This document shows, one piece after another, positions 1 to 6,775 of a stretch of 12,403 bases of DNA (its first letter is position 1; every line of letters begins with the position of its first letter). Source of the stretch: a bacterium (GTDB lineage Bacteria; Auribacterota; Auribacteria; Auribacterales; Auribacteraceae). Position numbers and translations under genes: made by a program. The stretch lies in the NCBI GenBank assembly GCA_021161885.1, contig JAGGZS010000195.1, positions 1 through 12,403 of the forward strand. The letters run 5' to 3'. The notes under the pieces were generated by a model. That model was not told where the DNA came from. It searched no databases and saw only the letters and a list, made by a program, of their open reading frames with translations.

Positions 1-2
1 GG

Positions 3-236
3 TTATCGTCAGTATTATATATAAAAATAAAGAAGGAAAATAAAACGGATGAAGCTGTGGTTCTCTTAAAAGAAATACCTGTAAGATGGGGCAATACCAA
101 TGACGATAAGGTAGCTTTTTATCTGCACGAGGGAACCAAAGTTTTTATTCGCCAGCGACGAGGCAATTGGTTTTTAATAACTATTGGCAAAGATAAAACA
201 GGATGGATAAAAAATAATTTTGTGGAGGTATTATGA
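3..236 (+). CDS. C-terminal fragment of a membrane/SH3-domain protein (BatE-like), 5' end outside window
   Basis: An open frame runs from the window edge to a TGA at 234-236, giving about 77 residues. They begin with the end of a hydrophobic stretch (LSSVLYIKIKK), then a linker, then a small beta-rich domain with the features of a bacterial SH3 (SH3b) fold: VRWGNTNDDKVAFYLHEGT, followed by RGNW and GWIKNNFVEVL at the C-terminus. A transmembrane segment followed by a terminal SH3b domain is the usual end of BatE-type TPR/SH3 proteins of the Bat (aerotolerance, VWA-domain) operons; this link is inference because the TPR part lies outside. The stop overlaps the next start as ATGA, so the phosphofructokinase gene is probably translationally coupled to it. 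Any other SH3b-tailed membrane protein remains possible. Confidence 0.7.
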   Translation, partial: LSSVLYIKIKKENKTDEAVVLLKEIPVRWGNTNDDKVAFYLHEGTKVFIRQRRGNWFLITIGKDKTGWIKNNFVEVL

Positions 237-1579
237 ATATGCTGCAAATACCAACTCTTGGTGAACCGAAGTTCAAGTCGCCTCTGAACCTATCGACAAA
301 ATTGGGAGATAAAATATGCAATTTTGTTCCTGTCGATGAAAAAATACGAATGAATATCTTTGCCTCTGACAGTGCTTTCAATTACGAAGACCAATATTAC
401 GATAATCGACCTGAGAACAAACGAAATTCTATCAACGAGTTTATTGAAGTAGCAGGACCTCGTGAAAAAATATTTTTTGAGCCTGAAAAAATATCCTGTG
501 CTATAGTAACCTGCGGAGGTCTTTGCCCGGGGCTGAACAATGTCATACGGACTTTAGTAATGGAACTGCATTATCACTATAGAGTAAAAAAAATATACGG
601 CATAAAATACGGGTTCGCCGGATTAAACCCTGAATTCGGGTTTGTTCCTGAAGAATTAACACCGCAAAAGGTATCTAACATACATCTTTACGGCGGAACG
701 GTTTTAGGTTCGTCAAGAGGACAGCAAAATACTCAGACGCTTGCAGAAACTCTTGAAAAACTAGATGTATCTATCCTCTTCAGTATAGGCGGAGACGGTA
801 CTCAAAGGAGTAATTTTGATCTTTACAAAGAGATAGAAAAAAGAAGGCTGCCGATAAGTATAATAGGCATTCCTAAAACCATAGATAACGATGTATTCTT
901 AAACGATAAAAGTTTTGGGTTCGAGACAGCCTTTTCCATAGCGACAAACGCGATACAATGCGCTCATACAGAAGCTATCAGCGCATACAATGGAGTTGGT
1001 GTTGTTAAGCTGATGGGACGCAATTCCGGTTATATCGCCGCTTATGCGGCGCTTGCCCTTAACGAGGTTAATTTTGTACTCATACCTGAAGTGCCTTTTG
1101 ATCTGGAAACAGCAAACGGGTTTTTGGCTTATTTGAAAAAAAGGCTTATCGATCGCCATCATGCTGTTGTAGTAGTGGCCGAAGGAGCGGGACAAGAATT
1201 TTTTTCTGATACCGGCAAAAGCGACGCGTCAGGCAATAAAGCCCTAAATGATATAGGTGTTTTTTTAAAAGATAAAATTAAACAGTATATGCAAAATAAC
1301 AAAGTGCCCTGCACAGTTAAATATATTGATCCGAGTTATATTGTAAGAAGCGTACCCGCTAATCCGAACGATTCCATTTTTTGCGGACAGTTGGCTCAAT
1401 ATGCAGTCCATGCAGGCATGACTGGTAAAACCGGAATGATTGTCGCATGGAGAAACAATACTTTCGTTCATTTACCTATTGAGCTTGTAATCAAACGGCG
1501 CAAACAAATTACTCCTGAAAGCAGTTTATGGTTATCGGTGCTTGAGGCAACCGGTCAGCCGATGTTTATGCGTAATTAA
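233..1579 (+). CDS. pfk: 6-phosphofructokinase, long clade, predicted ATP-dependent
   Basis: This glycolytic enzyme phosphorylates fructose 6-phosphate to fructose 1,6-bisphosphate in the cytoplasm. The 448-residue protein has an N-terminal extension of about 85 residues before the phosphofructokinase core. Core motifs are GGLCPG (95-100), the nucleotide loop GGDGT (186-190), PKTIDND (214-220) with the catalytic aspartate at 218, and the substrate motif MGR (261-263). Pyrophosphate enzymes normally have GGDD with PKTIDND, and bacterial PfkA has GGDG with PGTIDND. The combination GGDG plus PKTIDND is that of the trypanosome-type long clade, whose characterised members use ATP, so ATP is the predicted donor, although automated annotation may call it PPi-dependent. 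GGAGG at 224-228 lies 4 nt before the ATG at 233 and 10 nt before a second ATG at 239, so either may be used. No terminator is visible downstream. Confidence 0.95.
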   Translation: MNMLQIPTLGEPKFKSPLNLSTKLGDKICNFVPVDEKIRMNIFASDSAFNYEDQYYDNRPENKRNSINEFIEVAGPREKIFFEPEKISCAIVTCGGLCPGLNNVIRTLVMELHYHYRVKKIYGIKYGFAGLNPEFGFVPEELTPQKVSNIHLYGGTVLGSSRGQQNTQTLAETLEKLDVSILFSIGGDGTQRSNFDLYKEIEKRRLPISIIGIPKTIDNDVFLNDKSFGFETAFSIATNAIQCAHTEAISAYNGVGVVKLMGRNSGYIAAYAALALNEVNFVLIPEVPFDLETANGFLAYLKKRLIDRHHAVVVVAEGAGQEFFSDTGKSDASGNKALNDIGVFLKDKIKQYMQNNKVPCTVKYIDPSYIVRSVPANPNDSIFCGQLAQYAVHAGMTGKTGMIVAWRNNTFVHLPIELVIKRRKQITPESSLWLSVLEATGQPMFMRN

Positions 1580-1636
1580 TCTAATTTAAATCGCAAAACA
1601 AGTGATATTCAGCCAGAATTTATAATTATTTTGAGC

Positions 1637-1663
1637 TTGACACAAAAAAAAAATTTTTATAAT
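1637..1663 (+). promoter_or_regulatory. Predicted sigma70-type promoter for the glutamine synthetase gene
   Basis: A perfect -35 TTGACA at 1637-1642 and a perfect -10 TATAAT at 1658-1663 are separated by 15 bp, which is shorter than the ideal 17 and may make activity depend on an A-tract-bent spacer or an activator. The transcript would begin near 1670, leaving a leader of about 60 nt. Confidence 0.6.
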
Positions 1664-1732
1664 TTATCAAATTAACCGCATTGATATTTTAAAAGGATAA
1701 AACAGTTGAAAAACCATAGAAAAGGAAAAACA

Positions 1733-3829
1733 ATGGACGTTACGAAAATTTTCGGCTCAAATGTTTTTAACGATGATGCCATGCACAAAAGGCTTCCTAA
1801 AGATTGTTATAAATCATTAAAAAAAACTATTGAGCAAGGAACAAAACTACAGCCTGAAGTAGCCGATGTTGTCGCCAATGCCATGAAAGACTGGGCAATA
1901 GAAAAAGGCGCTACGCATTATACGCATTGGTTTCAGCCGTTAACAGGAAGTACCGCGGAAAAACACGATTCTTTTATATCGCCCACACCTCAAGGCAATG
2001 TCGTAATGGAATTTTCAGGCAAACAGCTTATTCAGGGCGAACCTGACGCCTCGTCATTTCCAAGCGGAGGGTTAAGAGCCACTTTCGAGGCAAGAGGTTA
2101 CACAGCATGGGACTGCACCTCACCTGCTTTTTTAAAAGAAGACGCTAATGCAGATGTAACATTATGTATACCAACAGCTTTTTGTTCATACAAAGGCGAA
2201 GCCTTAGATAAAAAAACACCTTTATTAAGATCTATGGCCGTTGTATCTAAACAAGCTCTTCGCGTATTACGCGCTTTCGGTAACACAATTTCAAAAAAAA
2301 TAACTTCAACAGTCGGTCCGGAACAGGAATATTTTCTCGTTGATAAAGAATATTTTGCCCAAAGATTAGATTTAATTACTACCGGACGAACCTTATTCGG
2401 CGCCCCAGCCCCCAAAGGGCAGGAAATGGAAGACCATTATTTTGGACAAATAAAAGATCGAATTGCCGATTTTATGAAAGACCTTGATGTTGAGTTATGG
2501 AAAATGGGAATTGCTTCAAAAACCAAACATAATGAAGTTGCTCCGTCCCAGTTTGAAATGGCGCCTATTTTCGCTACCACTAATATTGCAGCTGACCACA
2601 ACCAGCTTGTTATGGAAACCTTACGCAAAGTGGCGTTAAGACATAATCTGGTATGTTTGCTTCATGAAAAACCATATGCCGGCATCAATGGATCGGGAAA
2701 ACATAATAACTGGTCTTTATCAACTGATGATGGAGTTAATCTTCTTGAGCCAGGGAGCACCCCTCATGAAAACGCGCAATTCTTGTTATTTATAAGCGCC
2801 CTTATTAAAGCCGTAGATACCCATGCTGATATATTACGAAGATCGGCTTCTAATTCAGGCAACGATCATCGTCTTGGCGCGAATGAAGCGCCTCCGGCGA
2901 TAATATCTATATTTATGGGAGATGAACTTACCAGAATTTTAACAGCTGTCGAAAAAGGGGAAAAGGTTACTGCAAAAGGCTCAACTTTTTTAACTGTCGG
3001 GGTTGATACTCTTCCCCCGTTACCAAAGGATAACTCTGATAGGAACCGGACTTCCCCATTCGCGTTTACAGGCAATAAATTTGAATTCCGTATGGTGCCC
3101 TCATCAGCTTCAATATCAGGCCCGAACATTGTTCTAAATACTATCGTAGCTGAAGCGCTTGATGAAATAGCAACGCGTCTTGAAAAGGCAAATGACATAA
3201 ATAAGGAAGCAACAGCTATTGTTCAGGAAACCATGAAAAAACACGGCAGAATAATTTTTAACGGCAACAATTATTCTGATGAATGGGTTGCTGAAGCTAA
3301 AAAACGCGGATTGCCGAACATCAAATCCACTGTCGAAGCGTTAGAAACATTTCTCACGGATAAATCAATTAATTTATTTGAAAAATATAATGTGCTTTCT
3401 AAAGAAGAGGGACATTCCCGTTTTGAAATATATATTGAACAATATTACAAACAGATTAATATCGAGGCAAATACTGCTATTGATATGGTAAAAACATTAT
3501 ATCTTCCGGCTGTAATGCGCTGGGCGGCTGATCTTGCTGACTCGATAATAACTATTAAAGACGCCGGCGGACCTGTTTCGATTCAGGAAAAAAATTTACG
3601 GAAAGTATCGGCACTGCTTGAATCGGCTGACAGCAAACTTGAAAAACTCGAGAAAGAACTTAACGCAGCCAAAAAAATTGAAGACGGGGTAAAACAAGCC
3701 GAAGCATATAGGGACAACGTATTTGTCGCTATGAATGAGTTAAGGCAAGATATAGATACATTGGAAACTTTAGTGCCGCGAGATTTATGGCCGGTTCCGA
3801 CGTATGCGGATCTCCTGTTTAAATTATAA
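1733..3829 (+). CDS. glnN: Type III glutamine synthetase
   Basis: It catalyses ATP-dependent ligation of ammonia to glutamate, the entry point of nitrogen assimilation. The 698-residue length is typical of the GSIII (GlnN) class, far longer than GlnA. Class motifs, numbered from the ATG at 1733, are THYTHWFQPLTG (61-72), GPEQEYF (195-201), HNEVAPSQFEMAP (266-278), NGSGKHNNWS (319-328), HRLGANEAPPAI (379-390) and DRNRTSPFAFTGNKFEFR (436-453), which form the glutamate, ATP and metal sites. A heptad-rich helical region and the conserved tail LVPRDLWPVPTYADLLF close the protein. Start choice is open: AGGA lies 7 nt before ATG 1733, but an in-frame TTG at 1706 also has AAAAGGA 8 nt upstream and would add nine residues. 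It is monocistronic, with its own promoter (1637-1663) and terminator (3851-3887). GSIII enzymes are dodecamers in characterised species. Confidence 0.97.
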   Translation: MDVTKIFGSNVFNDDAMHKRLPKDCYKSLKKTIEQGTKLQPEVADVVANAMKDWAIEKGATHYTHWFQPLTGSTAEKHDSFISPTPQGNVVMEFSGKQLIQGEPDASSFPSGGLRATFEARGYTAWDCTSPAFLKEDANADVTLCIPTAFCSYKGEALDKKTPLLRSMAVVSKQALRVLRAFGNTISKKITSTVGPEQEYFLVDKEYFAQRLDLITTGRTLFGAPAPKGQEMEDHYFGQIKDRIADFMKDLDVELWKMGIASKTKHNEVAPSQFEMAPIFATTNIAADHNQLVMETLRKVALRHNLVCLLHEKPYAGINGSGKHNNWSLSTDDGVNLLEPGSTPHENAQFLLFISALIKAVDTHADILRRSASNSGNDHRLGANEAPPAIISIFMGDELTRILTAVEKGEKVTAKGSTFLTVGVDTLPPLPKDNSDRNRTSPFAFTGNKFEFRMVPSSASISGPNIVLNTIVAEALDEIATRLEKANDINKEATAIVQETMKKHGRIIFNGNNYSDEWVAEAKKRGLPNIKSTVEALETFLTDKSINLFEKYNVLSKEEGHSRFEIYIEQYYKQINIEANTAIDMVKTLYLPAVMRWAADLADSIITIKDAGGPVSIQEKNLRKVSALLESADSKLEKLEKELNAAKKIEDGVKQAEAYRDNVFVAMNELRQDIDTLETLVPRDLWPVPTYADLLFKL

Positions 3830-3850
3830 TATTCTTTGATAATAATATAA

Positions 3851-3887
3851 AGGGCTCATTTTTTCTATGAAGATGAGCCCTTTTTTT
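3851..3887 (+). terminator. Intrinsic terminator of glnN
   Basis: A 9-bp stem (AGGGCTCAT at 3851-3859 with ATGAGCCCT at 3873-3881) closes a 13-nt loop and runs directly into a T tract ending at 3887. It begins 21 nt after the glnN stop codon. Confidence 0.92.
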
Positions 3888-3989
3888 ATTCTTACTTTTA
3901 AAAAAAAATATCGTTAAAAATCGCTTCATAAAAAGAGTGTCTATAAGTTAAGATTAAAAAAATCATTACATATTTAAGAAAGCGGGACG

Positions 3990-4763
3990 ATGAAAGATTC
4001 AGCTAATTTCATACCTATAATCAACCTTGTGCTTGTATTTATACCGTTAACAGCGGTAATCCTGATTCATCTAAAATGGGAACTTAACATAAAAACGCTT
4101 ATTTACGCTTCAAGCCGAATGATTATCCAGCTGATTTTTATGGGATACGCTTTAATAATTATTTTCAATAACAAGAACCTTTTTCTATCCTCATTTATTT
4201 TAACTGTAATGCTTCTTGTATCCGCATGGATAGCTTTGCGCCCCTTAAATCAGCATAGAAGCAAATTGTTCTCAACCGCCCTTATCGCTATATCATCTGG
4301 AGCGATACCTGTTTTAGCTCTTATTATCGGATTAGTCGTTCAGCTTAAACCATGGTATGCGCCCCGTTATTTGATACCTCTTGCGGGGATGATTTTCGCG
4401 AACGCAATGAACAGCGTAAGCCTTTGCGCCGAACGGTTTTTTTCCGAAAAAAATTCCGAAAAAAATTATATTGAGGCTCGTAACGCGGCCTATAAAACAG
4501 CTTTACTGCCTTTAATCAATTCTTTTTTTGCCGTAGGATTAGTATCTATTCCGGGGATGATGACCGGACAAATTCTTGCCGGAGTATCCCCCCTTTTGGC
4601 TGTTAGATATCAAATTATGGTAATGTGTATGCTGTTAAGCGCTTCGGGAATTTCGTCAGCGGTTTTTCTTGAATTAATGAAAAAAAAAGCCCATTCACCT
4701 GTTCTATTCAAAAAAATACATCTTTGGTTTGAAAAATTAAAAAAAAACAGCCGGTTTAAATGA
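3990..4763 (+). CDS. FetB/YbbM (UPF0014) family ABC transporter permease
   Basis: This is an integral membrane protein of 257 residues, the usual size for the family. Hydrophobic segments lie near residues 8-27, 36-59, 64-84, 95-117, 127-145, 170-194 and 203-228. Family motifs are the loop YLIPLAGMIFANAMN (127-141) and the signature SIPGMMTGQILAGVSP (186-201) followed by AVRYQI. The E. coli member FetB works with the ATPase FetA in iron export and peroxide resistance. The tail is basic. No ATPase gene adjoins it: a terminator precedes it and a tRNA follows, so the partner must be elsewhere or the protein acts differently. The ATG at 3990 has only a weak purine-rich Shine-Dalgarno (GCGGGA). 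I saw no convincing promoter in the 100 bp upstream. Substrate assignment to iron is by family only. Confidence 0.88.
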   Translation: MKDSANFIPIINLVLVFIPLTAVILIHLKWELNIKTLIYASSRMIIQLIFMGYALIIIFNNKNLFLSSFILTVMLLVSAWIALRPLNQHRSKLFSTALIAISSGAIPVLALIIGLVVQLKPWYAPRYLIPLAGMIFANAMNSVSLCAERFFSEKNSEKNYIEARNAAYKTALLPLINSFFAVGLVSIPGMMTGQILAGVSPLLAVRYQIMVMCMLLSASGISSAVFLELMKKKAHSPVLFKKIHLWFEKLKKNSRFK

Positions 4764-4775
4764 ATATGGAGCTAA

Positions 4776-4790
4776 TGCGGGGAGTTCCCG
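4776..4790. other. Short GC-rich hairpin after the permease gene
   Basis: GCGGG (4776-4780) and CCCGC (4786-4790) form a 5-bp hairpin with a 5-nt loop, 12 nt after the permease stop. It is not followed by a T tract on either strand, so it is not a standard intrinsic terminator; it may stabilise the mRNA 3' end or be chance. Confidence 0.3.
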
Positions 4791-4810
4791 CTAAAATAAA
4801 AAAATTGTAA

Positions 4811-4839
4811 TTGACTTATAACAAAGTTTTTTTTAAAAT
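4811..4839 (+). promoter_or_regulatory. Predicted sigma70-type promoter of tRNA-Pro
   Basis: TTGACT at 4811-4816 and TAAAAT at 4834-4839 are spaced by exactly 17 bp. The predicted start near 4846 leaves a leader of about 28 nt before the mature tRNA. Confidence 0.7.
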
Positions 4840-4873
4840 AATGCATTTTAAAATAAAAAATATGGTTTTTATT

Positions 4874-4948
4874 CGGGGCGTAGCGCAGCCCGGTTAGCGC
4901 GCCTGCCTTGGGAGCAGGAGGCCGGAGGTTCAAATCCTCTCGCCCCGA
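4874..4948 (+). tRNA. tRNA-Pro, anticodon UGG
   Basis: A complete cloverleaf can be folded. The acceptor CGGGGCG (4874-4880) pairs with CGCCCCG (4941-4947); the D stem is GCGC/GCGC (4883-4886 with 4897-4900); the anticodon stem CCTGC/GCAGG (4902-4906 with 4914-4918) encloses the loop CTTGGGA. The variable loop has 5 nt and the T stem GGAGG/CCTCT includes one G-U pair around TTCAAAT. The anticodon TGG sits at 4909-4911 with G37 behind it, and the C1-G72 pair plus discriminator A73 fit bacterial proline tRNAs. CCA is not encoded (ATT follows), so the end must be added by a nucleotidyltransferase. Confidence 0.97.
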
Positions 4949-5008
4949 TTTATTAAATTAAATTGTTATAATCGGGTTAAGAAGGTTACATCATTAAAAC
5001 AGTGCCGC

Positions 5009-5037
5009 TTGACATTTTTATGTTTATAAACTATCAT
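5009..5037 (+). promoter_or_regulatory. Predicted sigma70-type promoter for the zinc-ribbon/panD unit
   Basis: TTGACA at 5009-5014 and TATCAT at 5032-5037 are separated by 17 bp. The predicted start near 5044 gives a leader of about 22 nt with the Shine-Dalgarno directly inside it. Confidence 0.72.
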
Positions 5038-5050
5038 TGTTCTAAACAAT

Positions 5051-5057
5051 GAGGAGG
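5051..5057 (+). promoter_or_regulatory. Ribosome binding site that decides a TTG start
   Basis: GAGGAGG at 5051-5057 is a near-perfect anti-SD match 8 nt before TTG 5066. The ATG at 5058-5060 touches the SD and is in another frame, so TTG is the real start. Confidence 0.8.
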
Positions 5058-5065
5058 ATGTTTTC

Positions 5066-5422
5066 TTGAAAGATTACGATACATTAGACTTTATATGCCT
5101 TAATGAGGACTGCAGAAATACAATACCCTTTTCTGTCCTTAAAATTGAAAAAGGTCAGACTATTATATGCTCAAGATGCGGCAAAAAATATACTTTCGAC
5201 AACACGTTGATTTATCAGATCAAAAAGTTTGAAAAACTTATTATGGCAGTGCGGGAAGCCGAAGATATTCTCGGAAATACTTATGTCGGCATAACCGTAG
5301 ACGGACATGAAGTAAAATTACCATACAGGCTTCTGCTGACAAGGATGAATACTCTATTGACTCTTAATATTGGAGGACAGGAATTTTCTTTCAAGTTTAG
5401 GGTTGAACCGCTCAATACATAA
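5066..5422 (+). CDS. Unrecognised small zinc-ribbon protein upstream of panD
   Basis: The 118-residue protein is probably cytoplasmic: there is no signal peptide or membrane segment. The N-terminus holds a zinc-ribbon pattern, C11-X4-C16 and C35-X2-C38 (CLNEDC and CSRCG), with Y42 and F44 behind it as in many ribbons. A short helical linker (about 48-68) leads to a C-terminal region of about 50 residues with alternating hydrophobics (YVGITVDGHEVKLPYRLL, then LTLNIGGQEFSFKFRV) that suggests a small beta-rich domain. The TTG start is supported by a strong SD. It lies 34 nt upstream of panD on the same strand with its own promoter, so the two are probably co-transcribed. I do not recognise the family; a zinc-dependent structural or nucleic-acid-binding role is possible but unproven. 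Confidence 0.85.
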   Translation: MKDYDTLDFICLNEDCRNTIPFSVLKIEKGQTIICSRCGKKYTFDNTLIYQIKKFEKLIMAVREAEDILGNTYVGITVDGHEVKLPYRLLLTRMNTLLTLNIGGQEFSFKFRVEPLNT

Positions 5423-5456
5423 AAATTTTTTTAACGGATAATCGGAGGATAAAATA

Positions 5457-5822
5457 ATGTGGCGGGAATTAATGAAATCTAAAATTCATCGGGCTGCCGT
5501 CACCGATGCAAACCTGAACTATATGGGCAGCATTACTATCGATCAAACATTAATGGAAGCCGCAGATATCGGCGAATACGAAAAAGTCCATATTGTCAAC
5601 ATCAATAACGGACATCGATTCGAAACATATGTTATAGCAGGGAAACCGGACAGTGGCACAATAACCTTAAACGGAGCCGCGGCAAGACTCGTCCAGCCTC
5701 AAGATAAAATAATCATTATATCATACGGTTTTTTTAATATGGAAGAACAAAAATCGTTTAAACCCCGTATCATTTTTGTTGATGACTTGAACAAGATTAT
5801 TGATTGCCCCACTTCACAATAA
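5457..5822 (+). CDS. panD: Aspartate 1-decarboxylase proenzyme
   Basis: It decarboxylates L-aspartate to beta-alanine, a precursor of pantothenate and coenzyme A. The 121-residue proenzyme is expected to self-cleave at Gly24-Ser25 within YMGSITID, producing the pyruvoyl cofactor on the new N-terminus; this is exactly the E. coli position. Other conserved residues are present at the expected places: Lys9, His11, Arg54 and Tyr58 in NGHRFETY, and NGAAARLV (72-79) resembling the NGAAAH segment. The C-terminal tail KPRIIFVDDLNKI corresponds to the family's final strand. The SD CGGAGG (5443-5448) lies 8 nt before ATG 5457. Other pantothenate genes are absent from the window. The last 26 bp overlap the 3' end of the convergent lipoprotein gene. 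Confidence 0.96.
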   Translation: MWRELMKSKIHRAAVTDANLNYMGSITIDQTLMEAADIGEYEKVHIVNINNGHRFETYVIAGKPDSGTITLNGAAARLVQPQDKIIIISYGFFNMEEQKSFKPRIIFVDDLNKIIDCPTSQ

Positions 5823-6255
5823 ACTCTTTTTTACAAAAAGGACACTGATACCTGTCTTGAGAACTCTTTTTCGGCACAGTCTTGATTTGCAAAGATTTTT
5901 TGCAGTACGGGCATTCTATAAAGGCAGGACCTGTAACTTCTTCGGTAACGCTTTTCTGCCCGAACGTTTCTATACTTTTTTTGCGTAAATTTTCTAAAGA
6001 TACAATAACCTGTTTTATGGCTTCGCTTAATACGCTTATAAAGTTTTCGGTAAGGCTGCCTGTATTTTCTGTTATCAATCTGGCGAATTCAGTTGTTTGA
6101 GTTACTGCTCCTATGGTTCCGTCAACAACATTTTCGCCTAAGACATATTCTTTGCTATCGCTTTTTACTTGTGCTTTTTTTGCGCACCCGGAGATATTAA
6201 AGAATAAACAGTAAATAAAAAAAACAGCTGTTATGTATTTAATATTAGTCATCAT
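5797..6255 (-). CDS. Predicted lipoprotein with a C-terminal zinc ribbon
   Basis: The 152-residue protein starts with a type II signal peptide: a short N-region, a hydrophobic core and the lipobox ISGC, giving a lipidated Cys24. The mature part has a helical stretch of about 60 residues (roughly 45-100) with few aromatic residues, and ends in a canonical zinc-ribbon pattern, CPYC (115-118) and CPFC (138-141), each followed by KK. Zinc ribbons are normally intracellular, so one on an exported lipoprotein is odd. The start codon is 4 nt after the stop of the TIGR04073-type gene and has no good SD, so translational coupling is likely. A second ATG follows immediately. The function is unknown; the context suggests an envelope role with its upstream partner. 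Its 3' end overlaps panD by 26 bp. Confidence 0.85.
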   Translation of the reverse strand: MMTNIKYITAVFFIYCLFFNISGCAKKAQVKSDSKEYVLGENVVDGTIGAVTQTTEFARLITENTGSLTENFISVLSEAIKQVIVSLENLRKKSIETFGQKSVTEEVTGPAFIECPYCKKSLQIKTVPKKSSQDRYQCPFCKKEFIVKWGNQ

Positions 6256-6259
6256 CTAA

Positions 6260-6580
6260 TTAGAAATTCAGTTCGGGCTTAACAACAGGATCGTAATTTT
6301 CAGGAATCGGGATCCAGAAAGTAAGAATATCGTAAACTCCCCCAACCATTCTGACTGTCATTGCCCCTATTCCTTTGGCAACGCCGGTAAAGAGACCTAA
6401 AGGTCCTTTATAATAAAGATCATTATGCACGTTATCAAAAAAATCGTATTGACCTGTCCAAACATTGAACGTGCCTCTAACTAACTTTTCTCCCGCATTT
6501 TTTGCCGCGTAAGATTTAGAGAAAGCTCCTAAAAAAATAATACTGCTAATAACGCATACAATAAATAATTTTTTTATCAT
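6260..6580 (-). CDS. Secreted exosortase-associated protein, TIGR04073-like
   Basis: A 106-residue exported protein. An N-terminal signal peptide (MIKK, a hydrophobic core, cleavage near SYA-A at residue 25) is followed by KLVRGTFNVWTGQ, the glycine-spaced GPLGLFTGVAKGIG, RMVGGVYDILTFWIPIP and the tail ENYDPVVKPELNF. This order, and above all the closing TF-P-P-NY-P-PE motif, matches the small family described as exosortase system-associated (TIGR04073), found in genomes with PEP-CTERM sorting; the match is from memory of the family. The biochemical role is unknown. A PEP-CTERM protein is encoded 3.4 kb away. The SD GAGGG lies about 8 nt before the ATG, and a near-consensus promoter sits at 6640-6668. 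It is the first gene of a two-gene operon with the zinc-ribbon lipoprotein. Confidence 0.82.
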   Translation of the reverse strand: MIKKLFIVCVISSIIFLGAFSKSYAAKNAGEKLVRGTFNVWTGQYDFFDNVHNDLYYKGPLGLFTGVAKGIGAMTVRMVGGVYDILTFWIPIPENYDPVVKPELNF

Positions 6581-6639
6581 TTTAACATCCCTCGGATTAT
6601 AAAAATATTTACAAAAATCCTTTTATTTATATCGTAAAT

Positions 6640-6668
6640 ATTCTAAATAAATTGAATATTTCTGTCAA
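6640..6668 (-). promoter_or_regulatory. Predicted sigma70-type promoter for the TIGR04073-like/lipoprotein operon
   Basis: On the minus strand, TTGACA (6668-6663) and TAGAAT (6645-6640) are separated by 17 bp. The predicted start near 6633 leaves a leader of about 50 nt before the ATG at 6580. Confidence 0.75.
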
Positions 6669-6747
6669 CAAAATGCTTAATTAATAATTTAAGAAATATT
6701 TTATCCATCAGGGAAAACCGGACAATTGTAAAATTTATAGTATTAAT

Positions 6748-6775
6748 ATATATGAAAAACGGTCAATACGTTGAC
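6748..6775 (-). terminator. Weak terminator-like hairpin at the end of the GT2-TPR gene
   Basis: On the minus strand GTCAA (6775-6771) and TTGAC (6766-6762) form a 5-bp stem that spans the stop codon, followed two bases later by a run of five T. The stem is short and AT-rich, so termination would be inefficient. A separate promoter downstream (6640-6668) suggests that the two units are nonetheless distinct. Confidence 0.3.

Noticed and set aside
2098..2415. Minus-strand open frame of 105 codons inside glnN
   Set aside because: It is a shadow of a highly conserved coding region; it has no SD and no recognisable domain. The other antisense frames in glnN (2437-2628, 2866-3198) and pfk (899-1195, 1265-1471) were rejected for the same reason.
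3900..3989. Promoter for the permease gene
   Set aside because: TATAAG at 3942-3947 looks like a -10 box, but no -35-like hexamer lies at 16-18 bp; support is too weak to list it.
4776..4790. Terminator for the permease gene
   Set aside because: The hairpin lacks a T tract on both strands, so it is listed only as an unexplained hairpin.
5800..6100. Two small plus-strand frames opposite the lipoprotein gene
   Set aside because: The minus-strand frame has a lipobox and a four-cysteine ribbon, so the plus-strand frames are shadows.
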